A stretch of 52,362 bases of DNA, from assembly GCA_002068915.1 (NCBI GenBank), contig MWBE01000019.1, positions 1 through 52,362 of the forward strand. Reading direction: 5' to 3'. The notes under the pieces are model-generated. The model searched no databases and was not told the DNA's origin. It worked only from the letters and a program-made list of their open reading frames with translations. Each line of letters starts with the position of its first letter. Position 1 is the first letter of the stretch. Of the stretch, positions 22,404 to 32,557 are shown piece after piece. The position numbers and the translations under genes are program-made. The DNA is from Parcubacteria group bacterium ADurb.Bin326 (lineage in GTDB: Bacteria > Patescibacteriota > Patescibacteriia > 2-01-FULL-39-33).

Positions 22404-25400
22404 TTATATCTTTCCGGGAATGAAGCCGGTTCCGGCCGGGATCTTGCGTCCGATGATGATATTTTCTTTGAGTCCGGATAAATCGTCAGTCTTGCCGGTA
22501 ATTGAGGCGTTAATTAAAACCTTGGCGGTCTCTTGGAAAGAGGCGGCGGCCAACCAAGAACGGGTGGACAAAGAAACCTTGGTAATGCCCAACAACAATC
22601 TTTCAAATTCGATCAATTTCTTGCCGGCCTTAGCCAATTCTTCATTGGCATTAACCACGTCAACGTATTCCAAAGTCTCACCCGGCATGAAATCTCCGTC
22701 TCCGGCATCAATAACATAAACCTTAGAAAACATTTGGCGGATAATAACTTCCACATGCTTGTCATTAAGCTTTTGTCCTTGAGAAGAATAGATATGCTGG
22801 ATTTCTCTCATGATATATTGCTGAGTGAAGTGCTGTCCTTTTAACTTGTATAATTGATGCAAATCAAGACTGCCTTCAGTCAACTGGTCGCCCGCCTTAA
22901 CTTTGGCGCCATCAGCCACCATTACTGACTTAATTGATGGTACAAGATATTCTTTTACTCCCAATTCCTTACCAGAAATTATCAACGATGACTTTTCTAA
23001 TCTGATTACTCCGGCTATCGGGGCGGTAACTTGATTATCTCCATTACTGAAAAGAATCTGACCAACCTTAACCTTGGCCCCATCCTCGATCTCCAATTTA
23101 ACATTCTTGCTTTTGGGTATAGTAATCTTCTTTTCCAAAACTTGATCATAGGAAACCTCCAAAATCCTTTCCTTGCCCGAAGTCTTGGCAACTTTCTGTC
23201 CATCAACACCAATAATTTCTCTTTCTCTAGGCTCTTTAATTTTGACGGTTCCATCAACTTCAGAAATTATCGCCTTATTCTTAGGAGTGCGCGCTTCAAA
23301 AATTTCTTCTACACGAGGCAAACCTTGGGTAATATCGCCTTCGGACGCCACACCTCCAGTGTGAAAGGTTCTCATGGTGAGCTGTGTTCCAGGTTCACCA
23401 ACGGATTCAGCAGCCACGACACCGACCGCTACTCCCAATTCTACCGGCTTATTGTAAGCCAGGTCATAACCGTAACATTTACGACAAATTCCACGCACGT
23501 TGCGACAGGTCATAGCCGATCTGACGGTGATCTCTGAAATATCCGAGTCAGCCAATTGTTCTGCCAACTCTTCAGTAATAAGCTCTCCAGACTTAATTAT
23601 AGCTTTCTTAGTTTTGGGATCAACAATATCTTTGGCAGCGTAACGTCCGATTACTCTATTGGTAAGTTTATCGCCCATGATTTCGCTTTCGGCCTTAGTG
23701 ATAGTAAGGCCTTCGGTATCACTGCAATCTTCACTATTGACCACAACTTCCTGGGCCACATCAACTAAACGGCGAGTCAAATAACCAGCCGAAGCAGTAC
23801 GCAAGGCGGTATCAGACAAACCCTTACGGGCACCATGGGAAGAAATGAAAAACTCCAAAACATTAAATCCTTTTTTAAAGTTGGACTTAACCGGAAGTTC
23901 GATAACTTCGTAGTTCGGGTTGACCACTGGTCCCTTCATGCCGATCATTTGAGATAGCTGTCCCCAAGATCCTCTAGCCTGAGAATCAATCATGGCCAAA
24001 ATAGTATTGCCCTCGCTCATGGAAACCTTAACTTTATCCAAAATCTGAGTATTGATTCTCAGCCAATTCTCAACGATTTTTTCATGTCGCTCATCATCAG
24101 TAAGAAGGCCCATCAAATATTGGCTATCAATAGTGTCGACTTCCTTGTTACCTTTCTCGATTAATTCTTCGCGCTCCGGAATATTAACTAAATCATCCAT
24201 ACCCAAAGATTGGGCGGAATAAGTAAGATATTTAAATCCGGTATTTTTGATTTTATCCAAAGTAGCCACCGTTGCCTCAGAACCGAAGTTACGTAGAATA
24301 TTAGCCAAAATCTTAGAAAGATCCTTCTTGCTGATACGCTTGTTGACGAAAGAGTAATCCTCGGGCAAAACTTCATTAAAAAATATTCTTCCCAAAGATG
24401 TTTCTAAGACTTCTTTTTTGTTCTCCGCCTTCCTGCTATAAAGCAGTTTAATTTTTGACTGCAAAGTAATCACTCCTTTATCCATCGCTAAGACGGCCTC
24501 ATCAACCGAAGAAAAAGCTTTGGCCTTCTCGCCATCATTTAAAGTCGTCAAATAATAGCAACCCCAAATGATATCCTGTTGCGGAGTAACGACCGGCTGG
24601 CCATTAGCTGGCTTCAACAAGTTCTTAGAAGAAAGCATTCTTTCTTCAGCCTCCTTGTTGGCTTCAGCGGTAAGCGGAACATGTACAGCCATTTGGTCGC
24701 CATCAAAGTCGGCGTTAAACGCCGCGCAAACCAACGGGTGAACTTGAATAGCCAAGCCTTCAATCAAAATCGGTTTGAAAGCCTGAATACCCAAACGGTG
24801 CAAAGTCGGAGCGCGATTAAGCAAAACATGAGCTCCCTTGACCACTTCTTCCAAGATGTCCCAAACATCATCATGCTTAGCTTCAATATATCTGTTAGCG
24901 CTACGAATATTGTGTACCGTGCCGCGTTCGATTAGTTTGGCAATAATAAACGGCTTGAATAATTCCAAAGCCATCATCTTAGGAATGCCACATTGATCTA
25001 GTCTTAATTTAGGGCCGACAACAATTACGCTACGTCCGGAATAGTCGATACGTTTACCGAGCAAATTCTGACGGAAACGTCCTTGTTTACCCTTCAAAAT
25101 ATCAGCCAGAGACTTCAACATTCTTTTCTGGCCAGTAGAGGCAACAACAGTTTTGCCATGTCTGGCATTGTTATCAATCAGGGAATCAACCGCTTCCTGC
25201 AACATACGCTTCTCATTGCGAGTAATGACTTCCGGAGCATTCAAATCCAATAATTGCTTCAAGCGATTGTTGCGATTAATGACACGGCGATACAAATCAT
25301 TCAAATCGGAAGTGGCAAAACGTCCGCCATCAAGCGGAACCATTGGACGCAAATCCGGAGGAATGACCGGGATGGTCGTCATAATCATCCATTCGGGTCG

Positions 25401-26282
25401 CAACTTGTTCTTGATCAGGTGATTGAAGAATTTAGCGCGGCGAACCAATTTGTCTTTTTTGGCGCCAACAGATTCAGTAATTGCCTTGTTCAAGCCTTCA
25501 ATGGTTTCTTCCAAATTAATCTTAGACATCAAATCACGAATAGCATCAGCGCCAATGCCAGCCTCAAAAATGTGGCCATACTTCAAAGACAGCTCATGAA
25601 AAACATGTTCAGAGATAATCTTGAGCGGCTTGATTTCTTTGAGCTCGTTTTCAGCGATCACCATCGTGTCTTCCAGCTCCTTCAACTTCTCTTCTTTGGC
25701 CTTAATCAACTGGTTAACGGCATCCTCCTTGTCAGCCTTATCGGATGTCTCCAGCTGTTTGATGCGATTATCAAAATCGCCTTCGATTTGTTTGCGATAT
25801 TGCTTGTATTCTGTACGCAACTGTTCAAAAGTCTGATTCTTCAAGTCTTCATTAACGGAGGTAATTATAAAGTCGGCAAAATAAATGACTTTTTCCAAAT
25901 TCATGACTGACATATCCAAGGCCAAGCCAATCTTTGACGGAATACCGCGCAAAAACCAGATATGAGCCACCGGCGCACATAAATCAATATGACCCATGCG
26001 TTCACGGCGAACCACGGCGCGAGTAACTTCTACGCCGCACTTGTCACAAACAATCCCCTTATAACGAATTTTCTTGTACTTGCCACAATAACATTCCCAA
26101 TCTTTGATTGGACCAAAGATTTTTTCGCAGAACAATCCGTCCTTTTCCGGTTTTTGGGTGCGGTAGTTAATAGTCTCAGGACGAGTAACTTCGCCGTGGG
26201 ACCACTCATGAATATCATCAGGAGAAGCGATTCTCAATCTGATGGCATCAAAATGGATATTTGGTAATTTTTCGTCGAACAT
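22404..26282 (-). CDS. rpoC: DNA-directed RNA polymerase subunit beta'
   Basis: 1292 residues. N-terminal zinc site (CYCGKYKKI ... CDKCG, about 60-80), the catalytic NADFDGDQMAVH motif near residue 520, the bridge helix and trigger loop regions, and a second Cys cluster (CRNVRGICRKCYG). Catalyses RNA synthesis with RpoB. Starts 23 bp after rpoB, same transcript. Confidence 0.98.
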   Translation of the reverse strand: MFDEKLPNIHFDAIRLRIASPDDIHEWSHGEVTRPETINYRTQKPEKDGLFCEKIFGPIKDWECYCGKYKKIRYKGIVCDKCGVEVTRAVVRRERMGHIDLCAPVAHIWFLRGIPSKIGLALDMSVMNLEKVIYFADFIITSVNEDLKNQTFEQLRTEYKQYRKQIEGDFDNRIKQLETSDKADKEDAVNQLIKAKEEKLKELEDTMVIAENELKEIKPLKIISEHVFHELSLKYGHIFEAGIGADAIRDLMSKINLEETIEGLNKAITESVGAKKDKLVRRAKFFNHLIKNKLRPEWMIMTTIPVIPPDLRPMVPLDGGRFATSDLNDLYRRVINRNNRLKQLLDLNAPEVITRNEKRMLQEAVDSLIDNNARHGKTVVASTGQKRMLKSLADILKGKQGRFRQNLLGKRIDYSGRSVIVVGPKLRLDQCGIPKMMALELFKPFIIAKLIERGTVHNIRSANRYIEAKHDDVWDILEEVVKGAHVLLNRAPTLHRLGIQAFKPILIEGLAIQVHPLVCAAFNADFDGDQMAVHVPLTAEANKEAEERMLSSKNLLKPANGQPVVTPQQDIIWGCYYLTTLNDGEKAKAFSSVDEAVLAMDKGVITLQSKIKLLYSRKAENKKEVLETSLGRIFFNEVLPEDYSFVNKRISKKDLSKILANILRNFGSEATVATLDKIKNTGFKYLTYSAQSLGMDDLVNIPEREELIEKGNKEVDTIDSQYLMGLLTDDERHEKIVENWLRINTQILDKVKVSMSEGNTILAMIDSQARGSWGQLSQMIGMKGPVVNPNYEVIELPVKSNFKKGFNVLEFFISSHGARKGLSDTALRTASAGYLTRRLVDVAQEVVVNSEDCSDTEGLTITKAESEIMGDKLTNRVIGRYAAKDIVDPKTKKAIIKSGELITEELAEQLADSDISEITVRSAMTCRNVRGICRKCYGYDLAYNKPVELGVAVGVVAAESVGEPGTQLTMRTFHTGGVASEGDITQGLPRVEEIFEARTPKNKAIISEVDGTVKIKEPREREIIGVDGQKVAKTSGKERILEVSYDQVLEKKITIPKSKNVKLEIEDGAKVKVGQILFSNGDNQVTAPIAGVIRLEKSSLIISGKELGVKEYLVPSIKSVMVADGAKVKAGDQLTEGSLDLHQLYKLKGQHFTQQYIMREIQHIYSSQGQKLNDKHVEVIIRQMFSKVYVIDAGDGDFMPGETLEYVDVVNANEELAKAGKKLIEFERLLLGITKVSLSTRSWLAAASFQETAKVLINASITGKTDDLSGLKENIIIGRKIPAGTGFIPGKI

Positions 26283-26305
26283 AGTTTTATGTTAAGGACG
26301 GTTGA

Positions 26306-29300
26306 TTATTCTTCGTCGCTTGGAGCAACAACCTCTTCTGAGGCGGAAGCTTCTTCATCATCTCCGGCAATAGCCGCTTTTTCGATCGACTCATCGAAAT
26401 CGGTAATCTGTTTATTGCCATCAAGCAATTCCGCATTCAAACCTAAGCCCTTCAATTCTCTAACTAAGACATTGAAAGATTCGGGAATATATAAATTGCT
26501 AATCGGTTCTCCCTTGATGATTGACTCGTAAGTTTTGCTACGTCCGACCACATCGTCGGATTTGATAGTCAAAATTTCCTGCAAAGTAGCGGCGGCGCCA
26601 TAAGCCTCAAGAGCCCAGACTTCCATTTCTCCAAATCTTTGTCCACCAAATTGCGCTTTACCGCCCAAAGGTTGCTGAGTAATCAAAGAGTACGGACCAA
26701 TCGAACGTTGATGAATTTTATCTTCAACTAAATGGTTTAACTTCAACATGTAGACAATACCAACAGTGCTCTTCTTGTGGAAGGCTTCTCCGGTACGGCC
26801 ATCAAATAATTGGATACGTCCGTCTGAAGGGTATCCGGCTTCTTCTAATTGCTTTCTAATGTCTTCCTCAACCGCTCCATTAAAAGCATTGGTAGCAACC
26901 TTGTATCCGAGTTTCTTAGCAGCCAAACCCAAATGAGTCTCAAGAATTTGTCCCAAGTTCATACGAGAAACGACGCCGAGCGGAGACAAAATAATATCAA
27001 CCGGGGTGCCATCAGCCAAGTGAGGCAAATCTTCAACCGGAACAACCTTAGAAATAACACCTTTGTTTCCATGACGTCCAGCCATCTTGTCGCCGACCTG
27101 CACTTTGCGCAAAGAAGCGACGGTAATCTGAACCATCTTAATCATGCCGGCAGATAGCTTATCGCCATTCTCACGGCTGAAAATCTTAACATCAATAACT
27201 TTGCCGGAAGAACCATGCTCCAAATATAATGAGGAGTCGCGCACGTCTCTGGCTTTCTCGCCGAAGATGGCGCGCAGCAATTTCTCTTCAGCAGATAATT
27301 CAGTCTCGCCTTTAGGAGTAATTTTACCGCACAAAATATCGCCTGATTTAACGAAGGCGCCAATGCGGATAATTCCCTCTTCATCAAGATCCTTCAATTT
27401 TTCCTCGCTGACATTGGGAATATCGGAAGTTACGATTTCCGGACCCAGCTTGGTTTCGCGCACTTCGCAAACATAATTCTCAATGTGTACTGAGGAGTAT
27501 CTATCTTTTTGTACCAATCTTTCAGAAATAATAATCGCGTCTTCGTAGTTATATCCCTGCCATGGCATGAAGGCTACTAAAATATTTTGACCCAAAGCCA
27601 ATTCTCCCTGATCAGTAGCCGGACCATCAGCTAAGACGTCGCCCTTCTTAACTTCTTGATCGATTTTTATAATCGGCTTCTGATTGATAGAAGTTGAGTT
27701 ATTGGATCTGACGTATTTATTTAATCTGTAAGAATCAATCTTATTGTTCTTATTCAAAATTTCAATCTTGTCGCCATGCAAGCCGATGACTTTGCCATCT
27801 TCCTTAGCTAGAATAACGTGTCCGGAATCTTGGGCGGCGATTTTTTCAATACCTGTTCCCACGACTGGAGCCTGGGGCCTGACAGTACAGACAGCTTGAC
27901 GTTGCATGTTTGTTCCCATCAAAGCACGAACTGCGTCGTCATGCTCTAAGAAAGGAATGCAGGCGGTGGCAATAGAAACAACTTGGTTGGAAGAAACGTC
28001 CATATAATCCACCTGCTCAACGTGGGTCAAGGTTGGATTCAACTTAACGCGAGCTTCGATCTTGTCAACCAAAAAATATCCTTTTTCGTCTATCTTATTA
28101 GAATAAGGAGTGGTAGTTGAACGCGATTCTTCAAAAGCATCAATGTAGACGATTTCATCAGTGACGCGAGCTTTAACGGCAACGGTTTTAATTTCTTTAT
28201 CCTCAGCTAAAGCCTTAGCTGCTTCCTTAGAAATTTCTTCACCAGCCTTAACAATTCCCTTATAGTCCTCTCTAGCAATTTCGCCTACAGCTGACTTTCC
28301 ATCATTAGCAACATCATGAACCACGCGATAATAAGGCGCTTCGATAAAACCATAATCATTGATGCGAGCGAATGAAGCCAAGTGTCCGACCAAACCGATG
28401 TTTGGTCCTTCTGGAGTAGCAATCGGACAAATTCTGCCATAGTGAGTCTGGTGCACATCGCGGACTTCGAATCCAGCGCGTTCGCGGGACAAACCGCCGG
28501 GACCTAAAGCGGATAAACGGCGCTTGTGTTCCAACTCAGCCAACGGATTGACTTGATCCATGAATTGAGATAATTGGGAAGACATGAAAAATTCCTTGAC
28601 CACGCTCATTAAAGGTCGAGCGTTGATCAATTTGGTCGGAGTCAAAGTAGTAACATCGAGCGTGCTCATGCGGTCACGAATGATTCTTTCCATTCTGGCC
28701 AATCCGACACGGAAACGGCTCTGAGCCAATTCTCCGACAGCCTTGATGCGACGGTTGCCCAAATGATCAATATCATCAGCTTGATCCTGAGTTATATTAA
28801 GACGAACTATTTCTTTGATGATATTAACAATGTCCTCGCGCAACAAAACCCTATTTTCAGTATTGATTTCGCGATTCTCATTGAAGCGCTGATTTAATTT
28901 GTAACGACCAACTGCAGAGAAATCATAACGCGCGAAATTGAAAAACATGTTGTCGATCAATTGCTTGGCATTATCTGGAGCGGCCAAATCTCCGGGGCGG
29001 ATACGCTTATAGACTTCAATCAAACCTTCGGCTTCGTTTTCGGAAGCGTCTTTGTTAATAGTTGCCTCGACGAATTCTAAAGCGTCCGGGTAGTCGGTGA
29101 ATAATTTTAGGATGTCATCATTTGACGAATAACCAAAAGCGCGCAACAGAGCAGTGAAGGCCACTTTTCTCTTGCGATCAATCTTAACCCAAATTACTTT
29201 GTTGGCATCAGTTTCGAATTCCAACCAAGAGCCACGATTAGGAATAACTTTGGCGCCATAAAGATTGCGGTCAATGCCGGGAGCGGAAGTGAAAAAGACG

Positions 29301-29728
29301 CCGGCAGAACGAACCAATTGCGAGACGACAACGCGCTCAACTCCATTAACAATAAAAGTTCCGCGATCAGTCATCAAAGGGAAGTCTCCCAAATAAATTT
29401 CTTGCTCGACGCTTTGCCCGGTTTTGTTATTAACCAACTTGATGTTGACTCTCAGCGGCGCTTCGTAAGAAATATTTTTTTCTTTAGAAGCAACTTCGTC
29501 AAACTTCGGCTCATCCAAATAATAGTTCTGGAAGTACACTTCCAAATCACGTCCGATAAAATCGGTAATCGGAGAGAATTCGTCAAAGAGTTCTCTTAAC
29601 CCATTTTTCCAAAACCAGTCATATGACCTTTTTTGCAGCTCAACCAAATCGGGAACGGCGAACGACTGTTTCAGTAGCGGAGCGAAATTCACTCTGCCAT
29701 TTATCACTTTCAAATTTTGCTTGGACAT
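26306..29728 (-). CDS. rpoB: DNA-directed RNA polymerase subunit beta
   Basis: 1140 residues, shorter than the E. coli protein (1342) as expected where lineage insertions are missing. The rifampicin-pocket region SSQLSQFMDQVNPLAELEHKRRLSALGPGG is conserved, with the sensitive-type residues D, H and S in place. Basal conserved segments GRHGNKGVISK and GQRFGEMEVWALEAYGAA are present. First gene of rpoB-rpoC; no L10/L7-L12 genes precede it. Confidence 0.98.
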   Translation of the reverse strand: MSKQNLKVINGRVNFAPLLKQSFAVPDLVELQKRSYDWFWKNGLRELFDEFSPITDFIGRDLEVYFQNYYLDEPKFDEVASKEKNISYEAPLRVNIKLVNNKTGQSVEQEIYLGDFPLMTDRGTFIVNGVERVVVSQLVRSAGVFFTSAPGIDRNLYGAKVIPNRGSWLEFETDANKVIWVKIDRKRKVAFTALLRAFGYSSNDDILKLFTDYPDALEFVEATINKDASENEAEGLIEVYKRIRPGDLAAPDNAKQLIDNMFFNFARYDFSAVGRYKLNQRFNENREINTENRVLLREDIVNIIKEIVRLNITQDQADDIDHLGNRRIKAVGELAQSRFRVGLARMERIIRDRMSTLDVTTLTPTKLINARPLMSVVKEFFMSSQLSQFMDQVNPLAELEHKRRLSALGPGGLSRERAGFEVRDVHQTHYGRICPIATPEGPNIGLVGHLASFARINDYGFIEAPYYRVVHDVANDGKSAVGEIAREDYKGIVKAGEEISKEAAKALAEDKEIKTVAVKARVTDEIVYIDAFEESRSTTTPYSNKIDEKGYFLVDKIEARVKLNPTLTHVEQVDYMDVSSNQVVSIATACIPFLEHDDAVRALMGTNMQRQAVCTVRPQAPVVGTGIEKIAAQDSGHVILAKEDGKVIGLHGDKIEILNKNNKIDSYRLNKYVRSNNSTSINQKPIIKIDQEVKKGDVLADGPATDQGELALGQNILVAFMPWQGYNYEDAIIISERLVQKDRYSSVHIENYVCEVRETKLGPEIVTSDIPNVSEEKLKDLDEEGIIRIGAFVKSGDILCGKITPKGETELSAEEKLLRAIFGEKARDVRDSSLYLEHGSSGKVIDVKIFSRENGDKLSAGMIKMVQITVASLRKVQVGDKMAGRHGNKGVISKVVPVEDLPHLADGTPVDIILSPLGVVSRMNLGQILETHLGLAAKKLGYKVATNAFNGAVEEDIRKQLEEAGYPSDGRIQLFDGRTGEAFHKKSTVGIVYMLKLNHLVEDKIHQRSIGPYSLITQQPLGGKAQFGGQRFGEMEVWALEAYGAAATLQEILTIKSDDVVGRSKTYESIIKGEPISNLYIPESFNVLVRELKGLGLNAELLDGNKQITDFDESIEKAAIAGDDEEASASEEVVAPSDEE

Positions 29729-30144
29729 AAAAAAACCCTCATTTCTCTTATTTTAGCCATTTTTTCTGCATGGGTTGGGCTAAACAGCTTATTCTCGGGA
29801 AATGAGTTCTTATGATTTAAGTTTTATTTTGATAGGGGTACACTAATTTAGAGGTTTATTAGTGCTGAAAACCAGAAAAACTATTGTCAAGACGAAAAAT
29901 CGCCTATTACAAATATAATAGCAGAAATAAAAGTTAAAGTCAACACTTTTACGCCCCTAAAGTCCAATTTTAAAATTTTGTCAAATTATATAAAGATTTT
30001 ATCTAAAAATAAACAAATTTTATCGGTTATTATCTAATTTTTAAAAAAATATATCCGTTGACGTAGTAGTTTTCCCAACAGTTTATCCACAATTACGCTC
30101 TTGCTTTTTATTATAAAAATAACCTAATCAAAATCAGCCTTATT
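29729..30144. other. intergenic region upstream of rpoB
   Basis: 416 bp, AT-rich, no gene seen. The part next to rpoB holds its long leader (about 180 nt) with an inverted repeat CACTAAT/ATTAGTG at 29840-29863. The other part holds a single DnaA-box-like TTATCCACA at 30080-30088 and no further pattern. Confidence 0.6.
29915..29943 (-). promoter_or_regulatory. rpoBC promoter
   Basis: On the minus strand TTGACT (29943-29938), 17-nt spacer ending TGC, TATTAT (29920-29915). Confidence 0.7.
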
Positions 30145-31482
30145 TTATGCTTGATTATAACCAAGCTTTGTCAGCTCCTCTTTGGCTACCTCTCGTTCGT
30201 CCCAAGGCTCTTTTTGCCCGCCAGCCACGCAAATTGCCTGTTCTGCGCCTTTTCCCGTCAAAACGACCAAATCCCCTGCCTGAGCCATTGCCAGAGCCTT
30301 ACGGATAGCCTCGCGACGGTCGATTATCTTAAATACTTCCTGTTTTCCCGCCTTAATTGCACCATCGGCTACTTGATCGATTATTTGTTGCGGGTTGTCG
30401 TCATAAGGGTCTTCATTGGTAATAATATGTATTTGGGCATTTTGAGCCGATAACTCACCCAAAATCGGCCGCCTGGCAATGTCACGACCGCCACCGCACG
30501 AACCAAAAACATGAATAATTTTCCCCGGCTCCGAAACAAGTCCATGGTCATTAATGGCTTTAAACAATTGCCTCATGCCTTCCGGTTCCGGCGCGTAATC
30601 TACCAATACTTTAAAAGGTTGGCCGACATCAATAAACTCCATGCGTCCCGGCACTCCCGTGACTTTTGATAAGGCATTGCGACAAATATCTAAATTCACA
30701 TCTTGAGTTTTGGCCACTGCAATCGCCGCCAAAGAATTATAAATATTGAACTTACCAAAAAGCTTGAGGTCAAAATCGGTGGCGTCGATTTTAAAACTTA
30801 TTCCTGCTTGATTGAAATCAATATTTTCAGCGCGCAAATCAGCTGGATTATCAATTCCGAAACTTATTTTTTCATCAACCTTAAAATCTAAAAATTCTTT
30901 AGCGTATTGGTCGTCGCTATTGGCAATAATTGCTTTACTGATTTTTTTGCCGGCTAAAATTTTCGTTGGTAAATTTTCTAAATGTTTGAATAATTTCAAT
31001 TTGGCTTTTTTGTAATTATCAAATCCGCCATGCGCCTCAATATGCTCCGGGGTCAAATTGGTAAAAACACAAACGTCATAATGAATACCAAGATGGCGGA
31101 ATTGCTCGATGCCTTGTGAGGAAGTTTCCACTACCGCATAAGCGCAACCAGCATCAACCATTTGCTTGAGCAATTTCTGTAATTGAAAACGCCCCAACAT
31201 CGTCATTTTTTTGTCATTGAGCCATTCTTTTTGGGCCACCTTAAATAGTACTGTGGAGGCGGCACCGACTTTATGTCCCGCTTCTTCCAAAATCTCAGCA
31301 ATCAAACTGACTGTCGATGACTTACCATTAGTTCCGGTCACACCGATCACAATTATCCTCTCTGACGGCCGGCCATAAATAAAATTAGCAGCGATCGCCA
31401 TTGCCTTGTGATATTGACTAAGTGCGACGGGCGGTACAAATTTTTTTATTCGTGACAACATACTATTTAAATTAAAAACCAT
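30145..31482 (-). CDS. murE: Mur ligase, MurE-like
   Basis: 445 residues. ATP loop GVTGTNGKSS (about residue 47), TNLTPEHIEAHG, and C-terminal domain GSCGGGRDIARRP are those of a UDP-MurNAc-peptide ligase. It would add the third residue of the peptidoglycan stem peptide. The motif DNPR that binds meso-diaminopimelate is replaced (EDPYDDNP), so the Arg is Tyr and a different amino acid is likely. It overlaps the upstream gene by 16 bp. Confidence 0.88.
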   Translation of the reverse strand: MVFNLNSMLSRIKKFVPPVALSQYHKAMAIAANFIYGRPSERIIVIGVTGTNGKSSTVSLIAEILEEAGHKVGAASTVLFKVAQKEWLNDKKMTMLGRFQLQKLLKQMVDAGCAYAVVETSSQGIEQFRHLGIHYDVCVFTNLTPEHIEAHGGFDNYKKAKLKLFKHLENLPTKILAGKKISKAIIANSDDQYAKEFLDFKVDEKISFGIDNPADLRAENIDFNQAGISFKIDATDFDLKLFGKFNIYNSLAAIAVAKTQDVNLDICRNALSKVTGVPGRMEFIDVGQPFKVLVDYAPEPEGMRQLFKAINDHGLVSEPGKIIHVFGSCGGGRDIARRPILGELSAQNAQIHIITNEDPYDDNPQQIIDQVADGAIKAGKQEVFKIIDRREAIRKALAMAQAGDLVVLTGKGAEQAICVAGGQKEPWDEREVAKEELTKLGYNQA

Positions 31483-31967
31483 AATTCCTTTGCTCCCAAA
31501 GTAATGACACTAACTATCAACCCAGCAATTAAAACCCCCAATCCGATATAAATCAAAGCGTCACGAGTTTTGACACCAAACAACCAAGCAGCCAAAGCGC
31601 CGGTCCAGGCTCCGGTCATCGGCAAAGGAATAGCCACAAACGCTAGCAGTGCCCATAGGCCATACTTTTCATAATGTTTGACCGTCTTGTTACGAGTCCT
31701 GGCAAACAACCAAACAAAAAACTTATCTGCCAATCGAGACTTGCGTCTTAACCAATCAGAGACCGGACCGATAAATTCGATAATCAAAATCACTGGCAAC
31801 AAATTACCCAAAACGGCAATCACATAAGCCTTGGGCCACGCCAAACCGTAAGCAGTCAGAGCCAAAGGCAGGCCGACGCGCAATTCAGCAATAGGAATCA
31901 TAGAAATTGCCAGCACGGCAGTTTCCGGCGACCAACCCCAAAAGATATTTAAGTAGTCCAAGCCCAT
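31467..31967 (-). CDS. small multidrug export family membrane protein
   Basis: 166 residues with four or five membrane helices. Resembles the Sm_multidrug_ex (PF06695-like) family: IPIAELRVGLPLAL near the N terminus and the conserved IPLPMTGAWTGALAAWLFG segment. Actual transport is not shown for most members. Lies between ruvA and murE with a 3-bp gap and 16-bp overlap. Confidence 0.85.
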   Translation of the reverse strand: MGLDYLNIFWGWSPETAVLAISMIPIAELRVGLPLALTAYGLAWPKAYVIAVLGNLLPVILIIEFIGPVSDWLRRKSRLADKFFVWLFARTRNKTVKHYEKYGLWALLAFVAIPLPMTGAWTGALAAWLFGVKTRDALIYIGLGVLIAGLIVSVITLGAKELWFLI

Positions 31968-31970
31968 AAA

Positions 31971-32555
31971 TTATTTTTTTCCTAAAATTTTAAGCGCTTC
32001 TTTGATTTTTTCTCCCGCATCAGTTGCTTGGCACCGGCTTAGAGCATCACGTGCCTGAGTTGAATTATAGCCGAGACTTATCAGGGCTTCCAGAGCGTCA
32101 CCAAAATCATTATTCCAACCGCCTGATTCGACTGTGTAGCCTCCGGTTAATTTATCTTTCAAGCCGATAACAATTTTTTCTGCTGTCTTCGGACCAATTC
32201 CAGAAACTTTGGCCAACAGTTGAAAGTCTCCGCTTTCCACGCCTTTGACTAAATCTTCGATTTTCGCCTTACGTAAAATATCCATGGCGCTACGTGGACC
32301 AATGCCGGAAATAGTCAACAGTAATTCAAAAAAATCTAGTTCTTCTCGCGTCGCAAAGCCATACAGATCCAAAGCGGTTTCTGCCACTTGGGTATAAACA
32401 TGCAAAATCATCGTCTCGCCGACTCGCGCTCCGTTGAGAATCTTGTCAGCGACAAAAACCTTATAGCCCACACCATTGCAATCAAGCACGACAAAATTAT
32501 CCTTTTTCAAAAAGGCGGATTGATAAATAAGTTTTCCTGATAGATATGCAATCAT
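31971..32555 (-). CDS. ruvA: Holliday junction helicase subunit RuvA
   Basis: 194 residues. OB domain (MIAYLSGKLIYQSAFLKK), two helix-hairpin-helix motifs (ISGIGPRSAMDIL and VSGIGPKTAEKIV), and a C-terminal UBA-like domain III that contacts RuvB. Binds Holliday junctions. ruvB and ruvC are not in this window. Confidence 0.97.
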   Translation of the reverse strand: MIAYLSGKLIYQSAFLKKDNFVVLDCNGVGYKVFVADKILNGARVGETMILHVYTQVAETALDLYGFATREELDFFELLLTISGIGPRSAMDILRKAKIEDLVKGVESGDFQLLAKVSGIGPKTAEKIVIGLKDKLTGGYTVESGGWNNDFGDALEALISLGYNSTQARDALSRCQATDAGEKIKEALKILGKK

Positions 32556-32557
32556 AG

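Noticed and set aside
22311-30088. Two TTATCCACA sites (22311-22319 and 30080-30088) as an origin of replication
   Set aside because: Single isolated DnaA-box-like sites 8 kb apart with no dnaA or dnaN gene and no box cluster. Chance is sufficient.
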